Assembly: GCA_016946835.1 (NCBI GenBank)
Contig: JACVTC010000074.1
Span: 184,501 to 248,500, forward strand
Source: Neocallimastix lanati (nom. inval.)
Taxonomy: Eukaryota > Neocallimastigomycota > Neocallimastigomycetes > Neocallimastigales > Neocallimastigaceae
Direction of reading: 5' to 3'
DNA: 64,000 nt
How positions within the stretch are numbered: position 1 is the stretch's first letter; each line of letters opens with the position of its first letter. A model generated the notes under the pieces. It ran no database searches. It was given only the letters and a program-made list of their open reading frames with translations, and was not told where the DNA came from. The position numbers and the translations under genes were made by a program. Positions 25,195-36,112 of the stretch are shown here, one piece after another.

Positions 25195-25640
25195 ATATCT
25201 CAATGGATCCATGATTCTGGGGGTTCGTTACTTATAACGAAATCGATAAATCTTTTAGTAATTATTAAAAAATGTAGCAAAGAATCACTCTTCCAAATGG
25301 CAAAACTGTGATTTCTTCCGTTTTTGGTGACTTCATCGGATATTTTAATTATACTAAATTCACATTTAAGAACGTATTCTATATTAAAAGTATAAATAAA
25401 AATATAGTATTATTCACCAAACTTATCCAACAGTCTTATAAAATAATATTTTTCAACCATAAAAATAAACCTTACTGATGCTTGTGAACACATTAAAAGG
25501 GATAAGTCTTTACTTTCTGACTTCGTTCCAAAGAAGGTGGTTCTACGTTGTGCCAACAACACCACCTGTACCTTTGAGGGTTATGGTACTTTTCATGGTA
25601 CCATAAACAATTTTCTGGTGACCTTAAATTGATTCTTTAT
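25195..25640 (+). pseudogene. Two partial copia proteases in tandem
   Basis: The first part has the catalytic triplet in QWIHDSGGSLLITKSI and continues LPNGKTVISSVFGDFIGYF, FKNVFYIKS and KLIQQSYKIIFFNHKNK, resembling the copia A protease at 58660-58910. From about 25470 a second part follows: LTDACEHIKRDKSLLSDF, KKVVLRCANNTTCTFEGYG. This matches instead the protease of the element at 36113-38716 (LRCANNTICTFDGYG), and its DSG is replaced by TDA. This looks like a junction of two lineages. Confidence 0.6.
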
Positions 25641-26426
25641 TCCAAGGATGTAAATAAGAATCTTATTAGAAGTATTAAATTAGCTTCTGAGTATATACTA
25701 TTTAGTACTAGGACTAAAGATAATAAAACCTTCGTTAAATTATCATCCTCTGAGTATAACTCAATCCTAAGTTATTATTATAACCAAGATAACATTATTA
25801 GAATCCCAATTTTACAGGGATCCAATATTTTATCTAACTTTGAGGACGATAATAATAGTGATCTGCAGTTATGGCATAACATATTAGGCCATTTCTACAA
25901 TAAAGTTATCTTCACATATCTTTCAGATCACAACACTCTTGTAAATAACTGCCCTGAATGCAGTATTTCCAAGTTAAAAAGAAGCCTCCATAATAAAATT
26001 CCTCCCTGGGCTTCTGAAAATCTTGAGGTCATTCATTCGGATATAGTTGAACCTTTTGAAACCTCAGTTACAGGAAAGAATTATTTAATTTCTTTCATTA
26101 ATGAACATTGTAGAAAATTTTGGACTTTCCTTCTTAAGGAAAAGTCAGAGGCTACAAATGTTATCATTTATTTTTTTAAGTACCATTTTATCCATTTTAA
26201 TAATTATAATGTTAAATATTTTAAATCTGACAACGCTATAGAATATAAAAATAAAAAGGTACTAAAGTTTTGCAAACAGAATGGTATTATTAAATCTTTC
26301 TCTCCTCCACATAATCCCCAAAATAATGGAATTGTAGAAAGATTTAATCAAATAATTATTAATTGTATAAAAACCATTTTATTCAAAGCTAATTTATATA
26401 TTAAATTTTGCTCTCTTTTATGTTAA
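25629..26426 (+). pseudogene. Copia GAG_pre and integrase core of element D
   Basis: A 265-codon open frame. GAG_pre features are LQLWHNILGHFYNKV and CPECSISKLK. The DDE core follows: VIHSDIVEPFE (first Asp), VKYFKSDNAIEYKNKKV (second Asp) and PPHNPQNNGIVERFNQ (Glu). All three catalytic residues are present. The frame ends at LCSLLC-like sequence where integrase should continue, and the C-terminal part (ASKLNENSDKGVFLGID) resumes after a shift near 26540. Activity is unlikely because the rest of the element is broken. Confidence 0.75.
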
Positions 26427-27039
26427 TATTTTATACAATATTACTCTCCATACTAGCATCCAAAATAATATCCCAAATGAGCTCTTTTATTATAAAAGAA
26501 TTAATTTATCTAAAATAAAGGTCTTTAGTTGTATTGCTTATCATAACATCCTTCAAGATAAGGCCTCTAAACTTAATGAAAACTCTGACAAAGGCGTCTT
26601 CCTGGGCATCGATACCTTTTCAAATTCTTATATTATTATCAACTACCTCACTTATAAAATTGTATCAACAAGAGAAGAAACTTTCTTTGAAGATAAATTT
26701 ACGAATCTACTTGAGTTCTCCAGAGGCTCTGATAACACTTTCTTTGTGAACTTTTCATTCAACTTGAACTCCCCTTCTGAACATAAATCTATGTTCGGAG
26801 ATTCATTTCCTGTTTCCGAGTTACGTGAATAAGAAAATAGTAATTCCACGAAAGTTTCTCAAAATGACGTAAAAAGTGTTACACAACATTTTATACATAA
26901 TGAAATTCAGTCTCGTGTATTGTATAATTTGGATTAGACACGTGATCAAAGCACATTTTATGACAGTGATATGGTCTTATCAATCACCACCTCTCCATTA
27001 CTCACCTTTGAATGGTGATGAATTCGGCTAATAAAGAAA

Positions 27040-27657
27040 TATGGATCCAAGCCGTCAATGATGAGCTGGAAAATTTTTACATCAAATATCATGACGTTCG
27101 TCCAAAAGGTACTAGAGGGTAACACCGTTATAACCACTAAATGAGTATTTAATATTAAGCTGAACGACCAAAACCTTATTGAAAAATATAAGGCTAGATT
27201 GGTCGCAAGAGGCTTTAATCAAAAGGAATGGATAGATTATGAATTAACTTATTCCCCAAAATTTTAAAATTAAATATTATAGTTTAGGAGATATCAATGT
27301 ATATTGTGATGAAGGTTTTGTTGGTGACACCAAGGATAGAAAATCTACTCTGGCTACCTAATTCTTATAGGTAAATCTGCTATTTCGTGGCACAGTAAGA
27401 AACAATCTGTTGTGGCAACGTCCACTGCTGAGGATGAGTACATGGCCAGCAAGAAGATTATCAAAAATGGTAAAGTGAATACCAAGCTAAAACATATAAC
27501 TATCGAATATCACTTCAATATGGATATTATAATAAATAAAAAGATCAAGTTAATGTACAAAAACACTGAAGAAATGCTCGCTGATGTTTTGACCAAAAAT
27601 GTAAATGGCCCCAAAATGAAGAAGTTTACGGACAAAATATTTTCGGAAAATTAATGA
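27040..27657 (+). pseudogene. Copia RT start joined to RNase H (element D)
   Basis: About 27040-27265 reads EIWIQAVNDELENFY, then VFNIKLNDQNLIEKYKARLV, ARGFNQKEWIDYELTYSPKF, the copia RT fingers. Directly after comes RNase H: GDINVYCDEGFVGDTKDRKS, SAISWHSKKQSVVATSTAED and MLADVLTKNVNGPKMKKF, ending at 27654. The palm and thumb, including YVDD, are missing and the RNase H itself is shortened after the ASKK segment. Start-of-RT frames contain stops, for example where KW is expected before VFNI. Confidence 0.7.
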
Positions 27658-27712
27658 TGAATACTTATTAACCAAACTCAATTTTATTTTAAAAAATTTA
27701 ATTTAATGGGAA

Positions 27713-27996
27713 TGTTATTATATCTAATCAAGAAACAAAAATTTAATAAATGAACAAATTAAAAAAATATAATAATGTAAAACAATAATATAAAACAACA
27801 ATATAAATTAATGTATAAATTATTTTATCTAGAACAAGCCATAAAATTAGTATAAATTCATGTAAATTTTTCTCTTTAAATCTCTGTAAATACCTTTATA
27901 TATTTTCAAATATAAATAAGTAAATAAAACATATTTTAAATAAATAACTTTAATTTAATAATACAAATCGAAATTAAATAAAATTTTAAAATAACA
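27713..27996 (+). mobile_element. 3' LTR of copia D
   Basis: Starts TGTTATTATATCTAATC directly after the polypurine tract at 27705-27712 and ends TTTTAAAATAACA, giving TGTTAT/ATAACA terminal inverted repeats. Length is 284 bp. The same terminal hexamers bound the LTR at 59790-60046, but the interiors differ. Confidence 0.6.
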
Positions 27997-28011
27997 TATT
28001 ATTACTTAATA

Positions 28012-28158
28012 AATAAATTTAATGAAACATACAATTTTGGAAAGAAATATTAAGTTAATATTATTTCAAATAGATTTCATTATTAACAAACAAAAATAAA
28101 AATACATAATATTAACTTATTATTTCTTTCCAAAATTGTATGTTTCATTAAATTTATT
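28012..28158. repeat. 51-bp inverted repeat, one mismatch
   Basis: The arm 28012-28062, containing GAAACATACAATTTTGGAAA, recurs as its reverse complement at 28108-28158 with one mismatch. The spacer segment ATTTCAAATAGATTT also recurs inverted just right of the second arm (about 28171-28185). No transposase motif is seen. It could be a MITE or a fold-back duplication next to the copia D LTR. Confidence 0.8.
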
Positions 28159-28342
28159 TATTAATAATAAAATCTATTTGAAATCCATATTTAAAAAATC
28201 TCGAGACTTTTAATAAATAAATAATAAAACAAATTTATTTTTAAAAAACGAGGAATAAAAACAAATAACTTTGAGTTAAAATGAAAATAAAGAAAAATAA
28301 AAAATATTCTTAAAGTTATATTAAAATAAATATATATATAAA

Positions 28343-28767
28343 TAGTCAACTATTATTACAAAGTTGAAAAATACATAGTCAACTTATAATGTTATGATGA
28401 AAATAAAAATAAAAAATAAAATAAAAATAATTTAAAAAAAAAGGTATGATAGTCAGCTACTTAAAAGTAAGCTGAAAATAAATTAAAATTGAAATTAAAA
28501 TAAATAAAAACAGTCAACTAACTTTTAGTTAAGTTGAAAATGAATAAAAATAAAATAAGAATAAAAAAAATTGAAACTAAAAAATAATAAAAAAATAATA
28601 AAAAAAGTAATAATAAATAATGGTCAACTATTCTAAGTTGAAAATAATTGCATAATAGATGACTTAAAAGATAATTTTATAATGTTAAGTTGAAAATATA
28701 AAATATAATAGTCAACTAGCATTTTAATAAAAAATGTATTAATAGTCAACTAATTGATTAAGTTGAA
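28343..28767 (+). repeat. Leader hairpin array, CAACT...AGTTG type
   Basis: At least six copies of AGTCAACT-loop-AAGTTGAAAAT. Stem pairs: 28347-28351 with 28362-28366, 28515-28519 with 28532-28536, 28625-28629 with 28636-28640, and 28747-28751 with 28761-28765. One copy (28454-28458 with 28470-28474) has CAGCT with AGCTG instead, so both stem sides have changed together. More degenerate copies lie at about 28376, 28655-28697 and 28711. Confidence 0.65.
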
Positions 28768-30029
28768 AATAATACCATTTAATAAAAATATTATATAAAT
28801 GAAAAATATTGTATAAATGAAATATATTACTAACAATTATAAAATAAACATTTCAAAATGGTCAAAAAATAATTAATTAAAAATATACAAAAAAAATAAA
28901 ATAAATCGAAACCTAAAAACAATAAAATAAACTTCATTATATTTTCAATATAAACATTTATTATTTTAATAAATAAAACTTTAAATTACTATAATATTAA
29001 TATTAATTATTAATATTTAATAAAATGTAAAAACTATTTTAAAAAGAAAAATTCATTCTATTAATTTATTTATGAATATTTAAATTCATTTTATTACAAA
29101 AAAAAATTATCACAAAAATATATATATAAAATTAAAGAATTTAAGTATTAATAATTACTTATTAATTAATCCTAAAATACATTTATCGTTCTTTTCGGAT
29201 TTATATATCATACTTATACTCAATTCTAACTTTAAGAAAGTTAAAATTTAAACATAATAAAAATAAACTTGACCAAAGACAATGAAAAAAGGAATATTAT
29301 ATAATAAGAATAACATGAAAAAAAATAAAAAGGAGTATTAGATAATACAAATATATATTAATTAATTCAATTTATATCAATTTAAATTAATCAAATTAAA
29401 TGATGCAAATATTCATTATTTAATTTACACTTACTAATAGAAACATTTATAATTAAAGTATCATAAAAAAAATTCTTTAAAATTTTAATACTTTATTATC
29501 AAAAATCTACAATTAAAATTAATCTATTAAAAAAAATTATAATTATAATCAATAAATATAAATTTCAATAATTTTGTCAAACTTTAATCAATAATACTTT
29601 TTTAATCCATTTTATAATTCAACTTTTAAGAAGTCTTAGAATTATTTTACTTTACTGATTTAATATATTTAAAATTACCTCATAGAATAAAAAGAATAAT
29701 GAAAGAAAATAAATTTATGAAATCTCAAGAACCAAATTATAATTTACAATAGGTTTATAAGAAAATAGATAAAATTATTATGGTTATCATTTCAACTTCA
29801 ACATCAATAACATTGTTATTATATCAACACATAAATAAAAAAAAAAAAAAAAAAAAAAAAACATTTTAAATCATATATTTTCGAGTTTCCTGAAAGCACT
29901 CTTACAAAACAATTAAAATATCTAAATATAAAAAAAATGGCAAATTTATGGTATTGCGTAACTTTTGGTATAGTTATTGCAGTAGTAATGATAAATATGA
30001 TTTATTTTGAATTCCTTAAGACAATATTA
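28768..30029. other. AT-rich non-coding stretch
   Basis: No recognisable gene. It separates the hairpin array from gag-like sequence and is probably an element leader. A poly(A) tract lies near 29838-29862. Confidence 0.4.
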
Positions 30030-30832
30030 TTAATTAATATATTCAATATTTTAATAAAAAAGTTAGTAATGATGTTACAAGTGATCATAGATATACTAAT
30101 GGACCTTTAAAAGGCATGTATGATACAAAAGGACTTCTTTTAGATAATACGATATTATCAAATTATAATAATGAAAAATCAGCATTTGAAATTTGGAATC
30201 TTTTAAAGGAATCATTCACCAATAGTAAAGAACAACGAAAGTTTGAATTAGCAAACAAAATAGAAAATTAAAAATACGACAAAAAGGACATATCAATTTT
30301 TATCTCAAATTTACAAAATTTATTCAAAATTGATTCGGATATTAGCGATAGTTCTAAAATAGACATCTTAAATAGATGCCTACCAGAAAATATAAGGTGG
30401 ATAAACGTATTTTAATTTTCAACATGGAATGACTGTAATGATTACGTTAAAAGAGTCATTCCAGAAATAAATTTATCCAACATTAAATAATCAAATATCT
30501 AATCCACTCAAAATAACATAGTATTCAATATCAACAAAAACAAAAACAAAAATAATAACAAAAATCAAAATAGTATTAAAAACACTAAAAGATATAATAG
30601 AAAAAGAAAAAAACAGCAGATGTAATTATTGTGGAAAAATGGGGCATTATTATTATGAATGCCTACTTAGAAATAAAAATAAAAATAACAATAAATATAA
30701 TAAAAAACTCACTAATAAATTTAAATATACAAATAAAAAAAATGCAAACAAGATAATAATAAGAAAAAATATTAATTTCACTAATATCAACAAAAACAAT
30801 CCTAATTATAATATAAATTATGGTGATTAATT
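30030..30832 (+). pseudogene. Copia gag fragment with intact zinc knuckle
   Basis: The plus strand reads SAFEIWNLLKESFTNSKEQR, then FELANKIEN-stop-KYDKKD, LNRCLPENIRWINV and CNYCGKMGHYYYEC. The last is a complete CX2CX4HX4C knuckle (30621-30662) followed by an Asn/Lys-rich tail ending at 30830. The UBN2/gag layout matches the element at 63341-64000. The stop at 30269 is TAA where related gags allow Gln. No protease or pol follows, so the element ends here or was deleted. Confidence 0.7.
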
Positions 30833-31020
30833 TTCATATGATTATAATTCAAACAATTCAAATAAAGTAAATTATGTATCAAATTCCGTCATAAATGCAA
30901 TAATAATTAATTTTATATGAATTAAAGTATTATAATTATTATAATTATAATATTTAAATAAAATAAAATAATTATTATCAAAAAGATATAAATTTAATAT
31001 TTAATAATTATTAAATATAC

Positions 31021-31041
31021 AAATATGTACTGTACATATTT
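31021..31041. repeat. Perfect 10-bp palindrome
   Basis: AAATATGTAC, one spacer base, then GTACATATTT. It sits in non-coding AT-rich DNA at the left edge of the tandem repeats. Function unknown. Confidence 0.6.
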
Positions 31042-31348
31042 GTTTTATATCAAAATAATGTGATATAAAATAAATTAATGTTGTATCATAAATTTTGTAA
31101 AAATACATAAATTAATGTGAACATAAAATTTATAACATAAATTTTATGTATATCAATATCAATATATTTTATTAATATCAATATCATTATATTTTATTAA
31201 TATCAATATCATTATATTTCATTAATAATTTTATATTTTATTAATATCAATATCAATATTTAAATTTTATTAATAATAAATATTTAATATTAAAATAAAT
31301 TTTATTTTATTATTTAATTAATTTAATAATAAAATATTAAATATTTAA

Positions 31349-32232
31349 TAATAAAATATAATAATAAAATATAATAATAAAATAAAAATTAAATAATAGA
31401 AAATAAATAAAAATAAAATAAAATTCTATTTTATTAATAATAAATATTTAATATTAAAATAAATTTTATTTTATTATTTAATTAATTTAATAATAAAATA
31501 TTAAATATTTAATAATAAAATATAATAATAAAATATAATAATAAAATAAAAATTAAATAATAGAAAATAAATAAAAATAAAATAAAATTCTTAACAGAAA
31601 ACTTATTTATTCTTTTATTTATTATTTTTTTTAGTTTTTATTTTATTTTTTTAATTTTTATTTTATTTTTTTAATTTTTATTTTATTTTTTTAATGCTAA
31701 AATACAATAAATAAAAATATACGTTGAAAGATGTGGCGTATTACGTAATTTATACGCATTGTACAAATATTTATGCTGATTATAAATAAATAATAAAATA
31801 TAATAATAAAATATAATAATAAAATAAAAATTAAATAATAGAAAATAAATAAAAATAAAATAAAATTCTATTTTATTAATAATAAATATTTAATATTAAA
31901 ATAAATTTTATTTTATTATTTAATTAATTTAATAATAAAATATTAAATATTTAATAATAAAATATAATAATAAAATATAATAATAAAATAAAAATTAAAT
32001 AATAGAAAATAAATAAAAATAAAATAAAATTCTTAACAGAAAACTTATTTATTCTTTTATTTATTATTTTTTTTAGTTTTTATTTTATTTTTTTAATTTT
32101 TATTTTATTTTTTTAATTTTTATTTTATTTTTTTAATGCTAAAATACAATAAATAAAAATATACGTTGAAAGATGTGGCGTATTACGTAATTTATACGCA
32201 TTGTACAAATATTTATGCTGATTATAAATAAA
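31349..32232. repeat. 442-bp tandem duplication with internal 164-bp repeat
   Basis: Two nearly identical 442-bp units lie head to tail (31349-31790 and 31791-32232). The anchors CTTAACAG (31590 and 32032) and GCTGATTATAAATAAA (31775 and 32217) both give a 442-base offset. Part of the unit is itself repeated at a 164-base offset starting near 31271. Each unit holds three copies of a ~20-base TTTTAATTTTTATTTTATT block and an inverted pair GCGTAT...ATACGC. No coding sequence. Confidence 0.8.
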
Positions 32233-32320
32233 TTATGTCGAAATGCTTCACATTCATGGGGAGGTTGTATTAAACCAAAATTCACGTGATATATAAATAG
32301 GTGGCTTTATCTATATTATA

Positions 32321-32954
32321 CTACATAATACTATCTAATTCTTTAGCATAAGTTCTTGTAATAAATATTTGATAATTAAATTTAGTGACAATAAAAAATG
32401 TACCATCAACAAATATATCATAATTAAATTCCCTAAATAATTTTGATTGAAAAGGGGATTGAAAAATTATTAAATTATAATTTTTGAATATCGTAAATTT
32501 TTCACCTCGCTTTGTTTTATAATTCAGATTCACTAGGAATTTCAGCAAATGTTGTTACATTGGATGGTAGTTTTTTATTTAAATTTCTTGATATTTGGGA
32601 TTTAATTGAATTATATTCTGGACATATAAATCTCATTTCTTTAGAAATTTTATTATATAGGGGTTTTATTTTTATACCAAAAGGAATTGAACTTTTTTCA
32701 ATTCCATTTTTAATTTTATGTTTCATAATAGATAGAGATACATCGTATTCTTTTTTAGGATGATTATGTGAACTATCATATTTTAAGATTTCTTTCTTAT
32801 CATTTAAAATAATAAAAGATTTACATTTATTTCGGTACATAAACTTTGGAATTATCTTTTCTTATATATGAAAAATTAAATTTTTATTTTTTATTAATAA
32901 TAATTTGCTCTTTTCCTTTGTTAGACTCACATCAATAATTAGATTTTCTTCCAT
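32321..32954 (-). pseudogene. MULE-type transposase N-terminal fragment with FLYWCH-like zinc finger
   Basis: On the minus strand a possible start at 32954 gives MEENLIIDVSLTKEKSK, a stop within the finger, then MYRNKCKSFIILNDKK and YDSSHNHPKKE. The C...HNH spacing is typical of FLYWCH fingers in Mutator-like transposases. After a frameshift near 32520-32540 the chain continues FREFNYDIFVDGTFFIVTKF and NYQIFITRTY, matching the MULE core motif around the first catalytic Asp (DGTF..P..FYQ). Sequence ends at 32321, before the rest of the DDE core. Broken by one stop and one shift. Confidence 0.65.
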
Positions 32955-33094
32955 TTCTATATTTTTATAAATATTTTTTAATTATAATTAAAATTATCAT
33001 ATTAATTATCCAATACTATTCTTAATATTAATTTTGAAAAATTAGTTTTTCAATTGTTTGTAAAAATAAATAAATAAAAAAAGAAAGAAAGTAA

Positions 33095-33650
33095 TAATAT
33101 AAGTACAAGTATATAAAATAAAATAAAATAAATATTAAATTTAATAATATAAAAGTACAAGTATATAAAATAAAATAAAATAAATATTGAATGTAATAAT
33201 ATAAAAGTACAAGTATATAAAATAAAATAAAAATTTATGATTATTTTTTATTAAAGAATATTAAAGACAATTTATTTTTAAAAATAAAATGTTTTATTTA
33301 ATTATATATGCTAGAAAGAAAAAAAAATCATTTATATTTAATAAGATTATTAACAATCAATAATAATATTGTTTTATATATTAAATAACATCATTAATTG
33401 AATATTATAAAAATGTAAAAAATTTTCATTTCAAAAACATTGATCTTTAATATTCTTTAATAAAAAATAATAATAGATATATATTTTTTTTATTTTATTT
33501 TATTTTATTTTATTTAATCTGTACTTTATATTTATATTATACTATTTATTTTATTTTATTTTATTTTATTTAATTTGTACTTTATATTTATATTATACTA
33601 TTTATTTTATTTTATTTTATTTTATTTTAATTATATTTTTTTATTTTTAT
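33095..33650. repeat. Large palindromic repeat with flanking ~62-bp tandem units
   Basis: The 28-base arm 33240-33267 (ATTATTTTTTATTAAAGAAT...) recurs as an exact reverse complement at 33444-33471. Outside each arm lie tandem units of about 62 bp: on the left with GTACAAGTATATAAAATAAA, on the right with roughly complementary TTTATTTTATTTAATTTGTAC. The whole is a ~550-bp imperfect palindrome without coding sequence, like a non-autonomous fold-back element. Confidence 0.65.
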
Positions 33651-34690
33651 ACATTATATGTTATAATTATTATAAATATTTCATTATTTATATTATACTT
33701 TTTATAATATTTAGCTAAATAATTAATTCTTATTATTTTATTATAGTTTATAATTAAAGAATATTATATAAAGAATACCTTTTTCTTTATATTAATTCTC
33801 TTCTATGTAATACAATTATGACAGTATAAAAGTTATTGTAAAATCTAATATATTTTTATTAATAAAATTAGTTTAATAATAAATTGATTCCACTTTCAAT
33901 CAAATATAAAATTATTTTGTGAATTTCTTGATTCGCTGGCAAATTTTTAATTATGAATGATTATTTTCATCTTGGTATTAAGCCCACTAAAATATTTTGG
34001 GAGAAAAAATTTTAATAAATTATTATTTTATGATCAAATATGTAATTAAATATATTATAATCTAAGGTATAAATATAAGTACCAAATTACATTAAGTAAA
34101 TAGCCATAAATTCATTATAAAATCTAAAGCCATAAATAAATCATCACCGAATAGATGATTCATGTAAATAATTCTTGAAATTAATTTTATTGTGAATATT
34201 AGATCTTTTTTTTTTTTTTTTATAATTTTTTTAACTAATTCATTAGTGAAAAGAAATGAAAAATAAAGTACTAAATATTTAATATATTCAATATTTCTAT
34301 ATTTGATGTTATAAGACATAAATAAATTTTTTTTTATACAAGAGTTATAATTATTTTTATTATATCAATACAAATTTAACAAAAGAATAATATCAATTCT
34401 TAATAAAAGAAAAAAAGATAATTCAATACTATTAAATGAACAAAAAACTTATCATATCTAAATAAAGTGGTATTGATTATATTTGTCCAATTATATTTAA
34501 AGTTTAAACTTTTTAAATTGATCATATTCAATAATAAAGTCGATCATAGAAATTAATTATTTTTTGAAATGATTTATTATAATATATTGTTATATTTTAT
34601 AGTACTATTAATGATAACTAATAGTATATTAATACTTATTAAATATTTTTTAAGGTTGTACAATTTTACTATTTGTTTATTTTTTTTTTA
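33651..34690. other. AT-rich non-coding stretch
   Basis: A minus-strand frame at 34092-34319 has no recognisable domain. Nothing else seen. Confidence 0.4.
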
Positions 34691-35110
34691 CTCGAAAATC
34701 ATCGAAATATAATATCATTATCTCAGTAAAATTATTATTTTCAAATGCTATATTATATTGATATTCATTAATATAATTATGTGAATTTATTTTTCTTTTG
34801 ATTTCATTATTTGATACTGATAATTTTTTTTTTGTAAAAGGAAAGAAGATCTAATATAATAAAATTGATATAAATGAATTTTATTAATAATATAAAAAAA
34901 ATTTTCTTTTATATAAAATAGTTTTATTAAATATTATATGTATTATGTGAATGACTTTTCTCAATATGTATTTTAATTTTTTATCATTCATAATATTAAT
35001 CAATATGTTTATCGGAATAGTATTTATATTTGTATCTTAGTCTATTAAAAGTTCTATTTTTTTAAAGAAATTATTTTCAATACTACAATGACGACATTAT
35101 TCATAAAGTT
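34691..35110 (-). pseudogene. Possible ankyrin-repeat-like remnant
   Basis: Minus-strand segments read IENNFFKKIELLID-stop-DTNIN (near 35090-35020) and NEYQYNIAFENNNFTEIMIL (near 34790-34710). The pattern A.ENNN.EI..L and .ELLID..TNIN resembles ankyrin helices, which are common in these fungi. Stops and gaps interrupt it and the repeats are too few to be sure. It could be chance. Confidence 0.2.
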
Positions 35111-35445
35111 TCTGGTGAATAACTGATTTATATATATATATCTTTTATATTTTCTTAATAAATATTATAAATAATAATAGTAATAAAGAATATTAATAAT
35201 CATAATAAAATAATAATAATAATAATAATTAACCGGCTAGGTTAAACAGTAGATACTTGAGAGTTTTTATTTTATTATTATATTAAAATATTTTATTTAT
35301 TTTATTATATTTATTTATTTATTAAAGTAAAGAGTACATTTTTTAATAAAGAATAATTAATTCATAAATTTTATATTTAATATCTAATACATTACATAAA
35401 TATATAATATTAAATTTATTTTATTGTAAATTCTATTTTAGTTAA

Positions 35446-35470
35446 CAACACCAACAACAACAACAACAAC

Positions 35471-35501
<31 letters not shown>

Positions 35502-35511
35502 TTAATAATAA

Positions 35512-35590
<79 letters not shown>

Positions 35591-35680
35591 AAAATAATAA
35601 TAATAATAATAATATTATAATAATATTAATAATAATTATAATAATATTAATAATAATATTAATAATATTAATAATAATTG
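35446..35680. repeat. (CAA)n/(TAA)n microsatellite
   Basis: Starts as CAACAACAACAA and changes to AATAATAAT with interruptions. It lies just left of a probable copia LTR start (TGTTAACATATG at 35679). Confidence 0.85.
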
Positions 35681-35959
35681 TTAACATATGTAAACATATT
35701 CAATAAATAAATCATATAATTTTTATATAAAATATATAAAATATTTGTATATATAAAATAACATAAATGTATATACATAAATCAATGTAAAATCGTATGA
35801 CGTCATAAGATAAATCTATGTAATTAAATTATAAATTTATTTCTATTCATATAACTTTACATTAATAAATTAATGTACTGAGTTCTTTAATATAAATAAA
35901 TAAATAAAATATTAATTTTTCATAAACATTCGCGTGTTTCTACCGATAGTCGGTTAATA
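35679..35959 (+). mobile_element. Probable 5' LTR of copia F
   Basis: Begins TGTTAACATATGTAAAC and runs to the primer-binding site at 35960. It contains the 12-base palindrome TATGACGTCATA (35796-35807), centred on a TGACGTCA CRE/ATF-type site. The right end is enclosed in an 8-bp stem: GCGTGTTT at 35932-35939 pairs with AAACACGC at 35974-35981. No matching 3' LTR was found after 38716. Confidence 0.5.
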
Positions 35960-35973
35960 GATTAAAAGTCTCA
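35960..35973 (+). promoter_or_regulatory. Putative copia primer-binding site (tRNA-Lys anticodon arm)
   Basis: GATTAAAAGTCTCA differs by one base from the 14-mer at 23246 and 57346. It lies 140 bases before the gag start of copia F. Confidence 0.55.
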
Positions 35974-36112
35974 AAACACGCAATAATAAAGAGAGACATT
36001 ATTTTAATTTAAATAAATTTAATACTACACAATTATTAATAATTAATAATTAAAATTAAATTATTAAATTAAATAAATAAGCACTATATTAATAAAAACA
36101 AATACTTCTAAA

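Larger units (their letters stand above)
24350..27712 (+). mobile_element. Copia D, chimeric and deleted
   Basis: Plus-strand order: weak Asn/Asp-rich gag-like sequence (24350-25080), protease (25195-25470), a second protease tail from another lineage (25470-25640), GAG_pre and integrase (25629-26426), integrase C-terminal part (26540-26830), RT start (27040-27270), then RNase H (27285-27654). RT between TYSPKF and RNase H, including YVDD, is absent. A polypurine tract AATGGGAA (27705-27712) leads into the 3' LTR. The 5' leader (23246 onward) and 3' LTR do not match as a family pair, which fits a mosaic. Confidence 0.75.

Noticed and set aside
28195-28220. Additional primer-binding site on the minus strand (ATTAAAAGTCTCGA)
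   Set aside because: It resembles the 14-mer with mismatches, but no minus-strand gag lies to its left and no LTR could be placed to its right.
31349-32232. CRISPR-like or centromeric array
   Set aside because: There are only two long units with no short regular repeat/spacer pattern. It is a simple tandem duplication.
32512-32763. Plus-strand 83-residue frame
   Set aside because: It is antisense to the MULE transposase fragment, whose FLYWCH and DGTF motifs are on the minus strand.
35502-35687. Open frame of Ile, Leu and Tyr runs on the minus strand
   Set aside because: It is only the translation of the (CAA/TAA)n microsatellite and has no gene context.
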